A DNA stretch of 64,000 nucleotides from Akkermansiaceae bacterium (GCA_024233085.1 JACKQC010000019.1:56386-120385), one strand, 5' to 3'. Shown: positions 18,004 through 25,039, numbered from the stretch's first letter. The notes: generated by a model not told the origin, from the letters alone. Numbers and translations: made by a program.

Positions 18004-18377
18004 TCGGTTTCCCCGCCGGAGTGCGCGTCCACCTCGCCGTCGAACCCCACGACATGCGCAAGTCCTTCAACGGTCTGACGGCCCTCGCGCGGGAGCTGGT
18101 TTCCCGCGGCCTGGAGGACGGGGCGATGTTTGCTTTTACCAACAAACGGCGCAACCGCCTGAAAATACTCTACTACGACCGCACGGGCGTCTGCGTGCTG
18201 GCCAAACGGCTCGAGGCGGGCACTTTCTCCTGGCCAAAGGCCTCGTCGGCGGGCTCGCCAAGCCTTTCGTTGGCCCCCGAGGCGCTGCAGTTGCTCCTCG
18301 ACGGAATCGATCTGCGGGGCGCCAAGATGCGCCCCTGGTACGAACGGCGGGAGCCAGCCGAAAAAAGATCCGCCTAA
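18000..18377 (+). CDS. tnpB: IS66 accessory protein TnpB
   Basis: 125 residues. It contains the highly conserved IS66 Orf2 features: GVRVHLAVEPHDMRKSFNGLTALARELV, then FAFTNKRRNRLKILYYDRTGVCVLAKRLEAGTFSWP. The protein is needed for transposition in this family, but its exact biochemical job is not settled. The start overlaps the tnpA stop (ATGA). The usual LxxLLxGID segment is kept as LLLDGIDLRGAKMRPWY. Confidence 0.92.
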   Translation: MIGFPAGVRVHLAVEPHDMRKSFNGLTALARELVSRGLEDGAMFAFTNKRRNRLKILYYDRTGVCVLAKRLEAGTFSWPKASSAGSPSLSLAPEALQLLLDGIDLRGAKMRPWYERREPAEKRSA

Positions 18378-18500
18378 AGTGGCGATCGTTCTGGCAATGG
18401 GAGGATCGCGTGCTATGACTAACGCATCGAATCCCCGGAGCAAATCATCGCGCGCCAGGCGCGGGAAATCGAGCTTCTCAAGCAGAAGGTCGATTTTCTG

Positions 18501-19958
18501 ATGCGCCGTCTCTTTGGATCAAAGAGCGAAAAGATCGACGAGGCGCAGCTCAAGCTGTTGTTGGAGGACGGCCTGCCGCCCGAACCGCCGGGAAAAGCGC
18601 CGGCCTCCTCCGACGGGGACGCCCCGGGGGAGGCCGCGGAAGTCGGCGGCGCAAAGGCTGACAAAGCCAGGCGCGGGCGGGGCGGCCACCGCTCGCGCAT
18701 CACCGGTTTGGACAGGCTGGAGGTGGAACTCACCGAGGACATCCCCGCCCTGGTCAAGGAAGATCCGGAAGCCTTCGAGCGCTGCGGCGAGGAGGTTACC
18801 GACCAGCTCGACGTGACGCCACCGCGCTACTTCATCAGGCGGGTGGTGCGGCCGGTCTTCCGCCGCAAGGTGGCCCGTCACCTGCCGCCGGTGGTGGCCC
18901 CGGCGCCGGCCACCCCGTTGGTGGGCGGCCTGCCCGCCGCCGGACTGCTGGCTCATCTGCTGGTGGGCAAGTATGTCGATCACCTGCCGCTTTATCGTCA
19001 GCAGGGGATTTTTCGGCGAAGCGGGCTGGATATCCCGCGGGACCTGATCGTCCATTGGATCCACCAGGCCATCGAACTGGTGCTGCCGGTGGCCCAAGCC
19101 ATCCGGGCCGAGACCCTCGCTGGCGATTATCTCCAAGTTGACGAAACCACGGTGCGCTATCTGCGTCCCGGAACCGGGAAATCGTGGATGGGATACCTTT
19201 GGCAGGCGCGTTGTCCCGCCAGTGGCGGAGTCTTTTACCACTGGGGCGTGGGCCGGAGCCGCGATGAACTGGTCGAGTGCATTGGTGAAGACTTCGCCGG
19301 GCATGTGCAGTGCGACGCCTACGGGGTCTACGAGACCTACGCGCGGACCCGTCCCGAGGTGCGGCTCATCGCTTGCCTGGCCCATATTCGGCGCGGCTTT
19401 GTCGATTCGCTCAAGGCGGGGCCCTGCCGGCACGCGGCGTTGGTGGTCCATTTGATCGGGCAACTATACCGGATCGAGGCCGACCTGCGGGAGCGGAAAG
19501 CCGGCCCCGCCCTGCGCGAGAGTGAGCGGGCGTGGCGGAGCGCGCCGTTGGCGCGTCGCATCGGCAGGGTGCTGCGGGTGCTGCTGCCCAAACATCGCCC
19601 AGCCAGCGCGACGGGCAAGGCGTTGGCTTACGCGGCGCGGCATTGGGAAAAGTTCGCGCGTTACCTGGAGGACGGCCGATTCGAAATCGACAACAACCTG
19701 GTCGAAAACGGGATGCGCCCGATAAAGCTGGGGATGAAGAACTGGCTGTTTTTTGGAGCCGAGGGCGCCGGTCACCACGCGGCGGCGATCTACACGTTGG
19801 TGGAGAACTGCAAAGCCCAAGGCCTGCCGGTCGAGCGTTACCTCAAGGAACTGCTCAGTGTGCTGCCCGGAGTCAACGATCCGGAGATCATCGCCTCGCT
19901 CACCCCGGCCCGCGTCGCCAACGCCCGCCGCCCCGAAAGCGCCCGTTACGCGGCGTGA
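18501..19958 (+). CDS. tnpC: IS66 transposase TnpC
   Basis: DDE-type transposase, 485 residues from the ATG at 18501. Features include a zinc-finger-like N-terminal region (GHRSRITGLDR, FERCGEEVTDQLDVTPPRYFI), a DDE core with DYLQVDETTVRYL (first Asp), HVQCDAYGVYETY (second Asp) and FEIDNNLVENGMRP (Glu), and a C-terminal VEHCKAQGLP-like VENCKAQGLPVERYLKELL. The same frame is open back to 18423 and encodes a family-like coiled coil (EQIIARQAREIELLKQKVDFL) without a standard start codon. A 28-codon reading frame from the ATG at 18415 ends in TGATG on this start. Either translation is coupled or the true N-terminus is reached by a frameshift. Confidence 0.93.
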   Translation: MRRLFGSKSEKIDEAQLKLLLEDGLPPEPPGKAPASSDGDAPGEAAEVGGAKADKARRGRGGHRSRITGLDRLEVELTEDIPALVKEDPEAFERCGEEVTDQLDVTPPRYFIRRVVRPVFRRKVARHLPPVVAPAPATPLVGGLPAAGLLAHLLVGKYVDHLPLYRQQGIFRRSGLDIPRDLIVHWIHQAIELVLPVAQAIRAETLAGDYLQVDETTVRYLRPGTGKSWMGYLWQARCPASGGVFYHWGVGRSRDELVECIGEDFAGHVQCDAYGVYETYARTRPEVRLIACLAHIRRGFVDSLKAGPCRHAALVVHLIGQLYRIEADLRERKAGPALRESERAWRSAPLARRIGRVLRVLLPKHRPASATGKALAYAARHWEKFARYLEDGRFEIDNNLVENGMRPIKLGMKNWLFFGAEGAGHHAAAIYTLVENCKAQGLPVERYLKELLSVLPGVNDPEIIASLTPARVANARRPESARYAA

Positions 19959-20004
19959 CGCGCCCCGTCAAAAAGGGGGACATATACTCCGCTTACGGTG
20001 TATT

Positions 20005-20277
20005 CCACTTTGTCCTCGTCATAGGAATCCGCGAGCGCGGTCGCTTCGAGATCCAGGAAGTCCGCCCGCCCCCCCTTCCCATCGCGCTTTGCCGCCCCCT
20101 CTGTCCAGGCACGAGCCTCACGCCTCCGGCGCGAAGCTCATGGCCCCCGCCGAGCCCCCCAATCGGCGGCCCGGAACCCGGCGGTCACGGCAACACGTTG
20201 AGGTTCATCGAAAAATCGAATCCGAAAGAGCGGTAGTTCCCGCGCTCGCTTTCTCACGGCGGACTCGTCCAACAACG
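20005..20277. other. Intergenic region after IS66, no supported gene
   Basis: No frame here has convincing coding character. On the minus strand, a roughly 50-codon open stretch runs through the IS66 target site and would end in DSYDEDKVEYTEGQ-stop if the IS were removed. It may be the tail of a decayed gene, but it lacks a start and any recognised motif. Confidence 0.3.
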
Positions 20278-20307
20278 GATAGCAGTGAGGCAAGCTCACC
20301 TGCTATC
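20278..20307. repeat. Palindromic hairpin, possible REP family 3
   Basis: Near-perfect inverted repeat GATAGCAG(T)GAG / CTC-A-CCTGCTATC around a CAAG loop. It overlaps the last codons of the minus-strand lipoprotein gene and supplies its stop (Gln-Asp-Ser-Arg-stop). It lacks a T run, so a REP-type element is more likely than a terminator. Confidence 0.6.
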
Positions 20308-20766
20308 TTGGGGGTTCGCTTGGTCGTTTTTCGGAGGTGACTTGACTCCCAGAGGCACAAGGCGTTGCACTCCCACGTCAATGTATCGTCCATCGTCTGG
20401 AAAAAGAAAGTCGGTCTTTGTAATACGAATCGGCTCGTAGCCGGCTGCCGATATCCGAATTGGACGACCGGGATATGGCATATCAAACCCCGGAAGAAGC
20501 GACATCGATACCGGAGAAATCACGTAAACGCCATGCCATCCGTAGACTGGACGAACAACAAACTCGCCATTTCGCCCGCTAACCACTCTTTTCTTCTCTG
20601 CCGGGCTATCAAGGACAATCTCCGCACCCGCTATCGGTTGCGAAGTCTTAGAGTCAACAACCCTCCCGGAGACTCCATACGAATGAACCCGGCGGTGAGG
20701 CAAAGGGACCGCACAACTTACCAGAAGGAATTGAGCGATCAAAAGACCTGCTAAGCGCAAATTCAC
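20296..20766 (-). CDS. Small lipoprotein with carboxypeptidase-regulatory-like domain
   Basis: 156 residues from the GTG at 20766; a TTG at 20784 would lie inside the attC core and is less likely. The lipoprotein signal is NLRLAGLLIAQFLLVSC. The rest resembles a CarboxypepD_reg/Ig-like fold: VSGRVVDSKTSQPIAGAEIVLDS, VVSGRNGEFVV, and a closing strand pattern. Such domains are structural or carbohydrate-binding rather than catalytic. The base composition is clearly lower in GC than the flanking chromosome. It starts ten bases after the attC core of cassette A. No attC-like site follows its own stop, so it is either the last cassette with a lost site or the resident gene downstream of the insertion point. 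Confidence 0.7.
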   Translation of the reverse strand: MNLRLAGLLIAQFLLVSCAVPLPHRRVHSYGVSGRVVDSKTSQPIAGAEIVLDSPAEKKRVVSGRNGEFVVRPVYGWHGVYVISPVSMSLLPGFDMPYPGRPIRISAAGYEPIRITKTDFLFPDDGRYIDVGVQRLVPLGVKSPPKNDQANPQDSR

Positions 20767-20773
20767 TTTAGAG

Positions 20774-20899
20774 GAGAACGTCAAGCATGAGGCGCGGCTG
20801 ACCGGGAGCGCTCGCTCGATGCGGGACTGGGGTTAGAGTTGAGTTTAAGCATTTGAACTCGGGGCAGGTCAGCCGTTGCTCTCCATGCGCTTGTTATCT
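20774..20899 (-). other. attC-like recombination site of cassette A
   Basis: Read on the minus strand it begins with R'' GAGATAACAAGCGCATG and ends with CATGCTTGACGTTC (R'). Between them, CGGCTGACC pairs perfectly with GGTCAGCCG, leaving a long variable middle. This is the fold expected of an integron attC: AAC/GTT cores, AAGC/GCTT and CATG arms, and unpaired bases. R'' (GAGATAAC) is the exact 8-base complement of GTTATCTC, which stands at the other end of the cassette at its junction with the upstream module. That is the signature of an excised and inserted cassette circle. Confidence 0.82.
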
Positions 20900-20923
20900 C
20901 TTGTCGTCGTTGTGGCATCGATC

Positions 20924-21403
20924 TCAGTAAACGGGATGCTCCAGGAGGTCGTGATAAAACTGCTCGAAATCGATCCATGAGTCGTCAGTCTCGACAGTGC
21001 CATCGCGCAGAAAATCTGTGGCGATGTCCAGCGCTTCGCTACGTGGGATAAATGCGGAATAAGGAATGCGGTGGTATGTGTCTGGAGTGTGGTCAGGGCA
21101 AAGCACGAAGATGTCGCTCCGACCGTCGCAGGTCTTGACCAGGACGTCACGATAACCTCGCTCTAGAATAACTGCTGAACGTTCAGGAATCCCCGAATAG
21201 ATGGTCATCATGGGCATGCCTGCCTTGCCGATTGGGCGATCAGGGTAGAGGCAAACATCTCCGATCAACGGAACTCCGCCAGCAGCCTTTGGATTCAGGA
21301 TCGCATCTTCAAGAGCGGGTAGCCCTGGATTCTCGATGAAGAGATAGTGCTCCGACTTCAACTTCTCGCGATCCGTGTTCCTGATGCGAAGGAGCGGAGT
21401 CAT
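20924..21403 (-). CDS. Cassette A gene: protein of unknown function, possibly Imm1-like immunity protein
   Basis: 159 residues from the ATG at 21403 (MTPLLRIRNTDREKLK), ten bases inside the cassette. Soluble, acidic, with no signal or membrane segment. The C-terminal pattern (IPYSAFIPRSEALDIATDFLRDGTVETDDSWIDFE) resembles the end of Imm1-type immunity proteins, where a conserved stretch is followed by an Ala-rich helix, a Gly and a Trp. This is a resemblance, not a firm match. No toxin gene is adjacent. The GC content is clearly lower than in neighbouring chromosomal genes. The gene is read from the promoter in the module just upstream (about 21481-21509) and its stop lies 25 bases before the attC R'' core, as in integron cassettes. 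Confidence 0.75.
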   Translation of the reverse strand: MTPLLRIRNTDREKLKSEHYLFIENPGLPALEDAILNPKAAGGVPLIGDVCLYPDRPIGKAGMPMMTIYSGIPERSAVILERGYRDVLVKTCDGRSDIFVLCPDHTPDTYHRIPYSAFIPRSEALDIATDFLRDGTVETDDSWIDFEQFYHDLLEHPVY

Positions 21404-21412
21404 TTTTTGAGA

Positions 21413-21732
21413 TAACAGTATTAGTTTACGCATCTGGATATCGATATATTTTTCCGAAACGACATCAGCGGCGCGATTCGATGAAATGCGAAACCTCTCA
21501 AAGAGTCAAGGGTTTTAGACGCTTTTGCCGCCCTTTTCGTGACGGAACGGATTGACACGGGAAACCGAACCGTTCGGAAATCCGTAAGAACCGATATCCG
21601 CCCCCTCGCCGGCGATATCCGCCAGTTTTTTTCGATTCGGAAGAGCCGGTATCCGCCTCCATTCGCCCGCTCTTCGCAGCCCTTGGCCAACCGGCGATGG
21701 CCGGCAAAAGAGCCGCCGCAACGCGGCCTCGC
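21413..21732 (-). repeat. Duplicated ~320-bp promoter/entry module, copy A
   Basis: Roughly 95% identical to 24377-24697. On the minus strand it ends in ACTAATACTGTTA, and the two copies diverge immediately after this GTTA, exactly where an integron integrase would cut (G^TT). It holds a promoter pointing into the cassette, and internal direct repeats of GGCGGATAYCG, two of which extend over 20+ similar bases. I read it as an attI-like entry site plus cassette promoter. No integrase gene is attached. Confidence 0.8.
21481..21509 (-). promoter_or_regulatory. Putative cassette promoter (copy A)
   Basis: On the minus strand TTGACT (21509-21504) and TTTCAT (21486-21481) are separated by 17 bases. 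The -35 box is near-perfect and the -10 box weak. It lies about 80 bases upstream of the cassette A gene start and points into it. The identical arrangement occurs in copy B. Confidence 0.6.
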
Positions 21733-22051
21733 CGCCCGCCAAACCGCCCCGCCGGGCGCGGCGGACCAACTCCCGGGGCACTTTCCGAACCGCGAAAATG
21801 ATCGGCTGCGGCAATTTGGGGAATTTTTTTCTTGCCAACCGGCTCGGCCCGCGCTCCGATGGTGAGGATGCCCCCCGGAAAAGGAGAACCGGACGGGCGT
21901 TGACTGTCCTCCCCCAAGACCGATGATCGCCCAATCCCGCTGGCCCGTCTCCCCGTCCCGGCAACCCGGCCGGAAGACCGGACCCTTGCGATTCCCCGCC
22001 GCCGCGGGACGCCCGGACAGCCATTCGCCGCCCCGCCGGTCCGGCGCACAA
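21733..22051. other. Non-coding stretch between module A and the tandem array
   Basis: About 320 bases, very GC-rich and rich in short inverted sequences. Several frames are open on both strands by composition only. No start with a ribosome site, conserved motif or repeat was found. Confidence 0.4.
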
Positions 22052-22391
22052 CGCCGGAAAACGGTTTTTTGGCGCCCCGCGGCTCCCGCCAAGCCCTGGA
22101 AAACGATTTTCCGGCGTTCCGCACCCCGCGTCAGGCACCTCGCGACGGTTTCGCGGGCTCGGCACGACGTGCAGGGGCCCGCGAAATCGTTTTCCGAACC
22201 GCGTCGGAGGTGCGGAACCCCGCGTGACGGTTTTCCGGTGTTCCGCACGACGTGCGAAGGGGTCCGCGACGGTTTTCCGCCTCCGGTACGAGGTGCGAAG
22301 GGGCTCGCGATGCTTTCGCGGCCCTCGGAGGAACGGCGAAGGGTTGGAAAACGATTTCACGGGCCTTGGATCGGAGTGCATCGCCCCGCGC
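22052..22391. repeat. Degenerate tandem array, eight units of 41-42 bp
   Basis: The motif RACGGTTTTCCGS starts at about 22060, 22102, 22144, 22185, 22226, 22268, 22309 and 22350, a regular 41/42-base period. Better units also share CCGCACGACGTGCGAAGGGG in their second half. The mix of 41 and 42 bases breaks any reading frame, so this is not a repeat protein. It is not a CRISPR array: there are no constant repeats and no unrelated spacers. Confidence 0.75.
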
Positions 22392-22497
22392 GACGACCCG
22401 TCGGCGTCATTTCCCCGCGCCGGGACCGCGCGCGGGGCGAGCCCGACCCGATTCCCGCCGTCCCCGCCCTTTCCAAACCCCGATTCCCCGCCACCCC

Positions 22498-23613
22498 ATG
22501 AGACCGGTCACCTGGGACAGCGGGATCCGATTCGATGATCCGAATCTGCGTTGGGGATCGCCTTCCTATCTGCTCGAGCCGGGCGATCCCGGCTACGCGC
22601 CTCCCGAAAACGAAGAAACCACCCAACCGAAAGGAACTCACCCCATGAGCAACAACCCCATCCCGAGAAACCACAAAGTCCTGCTGGCCCTGGCCGAGGA
22701 CGCCGCCGACGGCTGCGCCCAGGCGCAGGACGACGTGGGCCTGAAAGCCACCCGCGAGGACGATCTGCGCGCCCTGCTGACAAACCTGAAAGGCGACATG
22801 ACGGCCGCGCCGCCCGTGCCGGGCCTGCTCTATTCCTACGACATGGCGAAGATGCAGCGGCGCGCCGCCCAGGCCGCGCTGCGGGCCAAGGACGCCGAGG
22901 CGCGGAAGTTCCTCATCGACACGCGCGACGTGCTGAAAAAGGTGCTCGGCGACGCGCCGTCCGCCGAGTGGGTGGCGGCCGGCTTCACCGAGGTCGGCTC
23001 CACGGCGGTGCCGAACACGCAGGACGAGCGCTTCGCCAGCCTGAACGCGCTGGCGCTCTACCTCTCCCAGCACCCCGCCTACGAGGTGCCGGGCGGCGGC
23101 CCGCTGCCGGAGGTGACCTCGGCGCGCGCCACCGCCCTGCATGGCGAAGTCAGCGACGCCCGCCAGGGCGTGAACGATGCCGACACCGCCCAGCGCGCCG
23201 CCCGGGACGCGCGCGACGCCGGTCACGGCGCGCTGCGGCGGAAGCTGATCGTGTTCGTGGACGAGTTGCAGGCGCTCCTGCCGGATGACGACGCGCGCTG
23301 GGAATGCTTCGGACTGAACATCCCCGCCAACCCGCGCGCCCCCGAGCCGGCCGAGAATCTCGAGCTGAGCCCCGCCGGTCCCGGCCGCGCCCTCGTCTCC
23401 TGGGATCGCGGCGCCCGCAGCGACGACAACCGCATCCTGATTCAGATCGTCGGCACCGACACCGAATGGCGCGAGTATGGCAAGACCGGCAACGTGACCG
23501 AGACAACGATCAAGGACCAGCCCAGCGGGGCGACCTTGAGGGTGAAAGTGATCGCCCTCAACGGCAGCCTCGAAGCCAGCGACGGGCCGGAGGGGGAGAT
23601 TGTGGTGGAGTGA
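22498..23613 (+). CDS. Fibronectin-type-III-like protein of unknown function
   Basis: 371 residues from the ATG at 22498. An internal ATG at 22645 has a good ribosome site (AAAGGA eight bases upstream) and gives 322 residues (MSNNPIPRNHKVLLALAEDA), so two starts or a longer leader are possible. The leader (RPVTWDSGIRFDDPNLRWGSPSYLLEPGDPG) resembles short stand-alone peptides seen before such genes in Verrucomicrobiota. The body is Ala/Arg-rich alpha helix, ending in a beta domain like FN3 (residues ~285-370, PENLELSPAGPGRALVSWDRG ... LRVKVIALNGSLEASDG). No signal peptide or catalytic motif was found. It faces the cassettes on the opposite strand, and attC of cassette B begins four bases after its stop. 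Confidence 0.75.
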   Translation: MRPVTWDSGIRFDDPNLRWGSPSYLLEPGDPGYAPPENEETTQPKGTHPMSNNPIPRNHKVLLALAEDAADGCAQAQDDVGLKATREDDLRALLTNLKGDMTAAPPVPGLLYSYDMAKMQRRAAQAALRAKDAEARKFLIDTRDVLKKVLGDAPSAEWVAAGFTEVGSTAVPNTQDERFASLNALALYLSQHPAYEVPGGGPLPEVTSARATALHGEVSDARQGVNDADTAQRAARDARDAGHGALRRKLIVFVDELQALLPDDDARWECFGLNIPANPRAPEPAENLELSPAGPGRALVSWDRGARSDDNRILIQIVGTDTEWREYGKTGNVTETTIKDQPSGATLRVKVIALNGSLEASDGPEGEIVVE

Positions 23614-23616
23614 CGG

Positions 23617-23746
23617 GGGGAACGTCTAAGCACAGGTGATTCGCGGAACGTAGCCCGGGCGCTTTCGAAAAAGGTTTGACGGGATCGAAGCCAAATCACG
23701 TTGAAAACTGCCAGCGGGGAGCGAGTCACCTGCTGCGCGGTTAGCC
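23617..23746 (-). other. attC-like recombination site of cassette B
   Basis: On the minus strand R'' is AGGCTAAC, whose TAA is the stop codon of the cassette gene. It is followed by CGCGCAGCAGGTGACTCGC. The far arm is GCGAATCACCTGTGCTTAGACGTTC. CAGGTGA pairs with TCACCTG, TCGC with GCGA, and AAC with GTT, with unpaired bases between. R'' (AGGCTAAC) is complementary over eight bases to GTTAGCCT at the entry junction of this same cassette. This match within one cassette is strong internal evidence for integron-type recombination. Confidence 0.85.
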
Positions 23747-24361
23747 TTCTGGTTTTGTAGGTCGGTAGGGTAGTGCGAAATACGATATGGAAATATCTGG
23801 ACCGGACGTCAAATGAGATGATTCAGCTGATGCACTGATTCTGTATTTTCCAGGTTTAATGGGTGCCGTTAAGTTCACTGGAGTCCAAAGATTCACGGTG
23901 TAGGCAGTCTGTCCAACATGACCCTTTTCTGTGACCAGCGGCTCTGTCTCTCCAATCTCAAATAGTTTACACACAATATCGGCAGATACATTCTTCTCAC
24001 CTCCGTCTGGCGGATTACGTTGTCCTGCAGTTTTGTCGTCACGGAATGCTCCAAGGGATATGGTGGCGAACAAAATTGACGGTTTGGTGACCTCGAAGTC
24101 TACGTCCAAATGATTTTTCCCATTCTTTGGCGTGACTTCTAATTCGTATTTCTGTCTTACGGGCGGGATAGTCGCATCGACCAATTCTTCCGTTTTCTCG
24201 ACTTTTTTCGCGAGGCCGGCAACTGTTGCGATCAGGCCAATGATTGCGGCTAAAAGGGTGATGACCGCCGTAATGAAAGCCACGTTTCTCATCAGGTTAT
24301 CTGTTGGGATTTTTGGTTCCCCGGTTGGTTCCTCTGCTGGTTTCTCTGCTGGTTTTTTCAT
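23741..24361 (-). CDS. Cassette B gene: single-pass membrane protein, function unknown
   Basis: 206 residues from the ATG at 24361. The Pro/Glu/Lys-rich N-terminus (KKPAEKPAEEPTGEPK) precedes one hydrophobic helix (about residues 25-50, NVAFITAVITLLAAIIGLIATVAGLA), a short charged coiled-coil-like stretch and a mainly beta C-terminal domain with no recognised motif. The layout (short cytoplasmic tail, one helix, external beta domain) could suit an envelope sensor or a surface factor. Its GC content is near 50%, far below the chromosome, so it is probably foreign. The stop codon is part of the attC R'' core and the start lies 16 bases inside the cassette. Confidence 0.8.
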   Translation of the reverse strand: MKKPAEKPAEEPTGEPKIPTDNLMRNVAFITAVITLLAAIIGLIATVAGLAKKVEKTEELVDATIPPVRQKYELEVTPKNGKNHLDVDFEVTKPSILFATISLGAFRDDKTAGQRNPPDGGEKNVSADIVCKLFEIGETEPLVTEKGHVGQTAYTVNLWTPVNLTAPIKPGKYRISASAESSHLTSGPDISISYFALPYRPTKPEG

Positions 24362-24376
24362 TGGTTACTTTCAGGC

Positions 24377-24697
24377 TAACAGTATTAGTTTACGCATCTG
24401 GATATCGATATATTTTTCCGAAACGACATCAGCGGCGCGATTCGATGAAATGCGAAACCTCTCAAAGAGTCAAGGGTTTTAGACGCTTTTGCCACCCCTT
24501 TCGTGACGGACCGGATTGACACGGGAAACTGAACCTTTCCGGGAATCCGTAAGAATCGATATCTGCCCCCTCGCCGGCGATATCCGCCAGTTTTTTTCGA
24601 TTCGGAAGAGCCGGTATCCGCCTCCATTCGCCCGCTCTTCGCAGCCCTTGGCCAACCGGCGATGGGCGGGAAAAGAGCCGCCGCAACGCGGCCTCGC
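24377..24697 (-). repeat. Duplicated ~320-bp promoter/entry module, copy B
   Basis: Near-identical to 21413-21732, with scattered base changes and one indel. It ends at the same GTTA next to the second cassette. Both copies share the promoter boxes and the internal GGCGGATAYCG repeats. No similarity continues beyond about 24697. Confidence 0.8.
24445..24473 (-). promoter_or_regulatory. Putative cassette promoter (copy B)
   Basis: TTGACT (24473-24468) and TTTCAT (24450-24445) with a 17-base spacer on the minus strand, unchanged from copy A. It points into the cassette B gene. Confidence 0.6.
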
Positions 24698-24895
24698 GCC
24701 CGCCCCCGCCGGGGACCGGCCGGTACTTCTCCATTCTTCGGTCCGGCCAAAGCCGCCGCGGCGCTCCGGGCCACCCGGCGGCCTCGCTGGCTCTGAGCGC
24801 CCCATCGCTCCCACACCCGGGACACCGTAACGCAGCGCGGACCGGGCCGTCGAGGGGCCCCCGGGGGGAGAAGAAGGGGCGAGGGTCTCAGCCGG

Positions 24896-24949
24896 ACAGG
24901 GTTGGGTCGCGGAGTCAACAGGGTATGGCGAGGGACTCAACCCTGTTTG
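24896..24949. repeat. REP-like palindromes, family 1 (copy c, rearranged)
   Basis: Three partial units: ACAGGGTTGGGTC, then GAGTCAACAGGGTA, then GACTCAACCCTGTTTG. It looks like a two-unit element that gained an extra half unit and decayed. Confidence 0.7.
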
Positions 24950-25010
24950 CTTCAACTTCGCAAAGGAGGACGAATCAAGATCGCGGAGCCGCGATTCCGT
25001 GGCGATGGAT

Positions 25011-25039
25011 GGGTGGGGCGAGGCGTCCCTGCCGAGCCG
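25011..25039. repeat. GC-rich palindromic repeat, family 4 (copy 1)
   Basis: GGGTGGGGCGAGGCGTCC followed by CTGCCGAGCCG. The same 29-base sequence recurs inverted at 25166-25194 and directly at 26851-26879. Copies 1 and 2 make an inverted pair about 130 bases apart. Confidence 0.75.

Larger units (their letters stand above)
17733..19996 (+). mobile_element. Intact IS66-family insertion sequence
   Basis: 2264-base element with the three standard IS66 genes (tnpA, tnpB, tnpC) on one strand. The left end begins GTAAGCGGGGAAAATACG, and the right end is the imperfect inverted copy (reads GTAAGCGGAGTATATG from the other strand). The 8 bases GGTGTATT occur directly on both sides (17725-17732 and 19997-20004). 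An 8-bp target duplication is the expected IS66 footprint. Intact ends, an unmutated duplication and largely open genes point to a recent insertion. No gene is obviously interrupted. Confidence 0.95.

Noticed and set aside
20774..20899. Ordinary terminator or REP instead of attC
   Set aside because: There is no T run, arms with unpaired bases and a long variable centre are present, and an eight-base match to its own cassette's entry junction is not expected of a terminator or REP.
21421..22381. Long minus-strand Arg-rich open frames over the tandem array
   Set aside because: They are produced by GC-rich repeats, three frames are open at once, the repeat period is not a multiple of three, and the translation is low-complexity.
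22052..22391. CRISPR array
   Set aside because: Unit similarity runs through the whole 41-42 bases with gradual decay. There are no identical repeats separated by unique spacers, and no cas genes.
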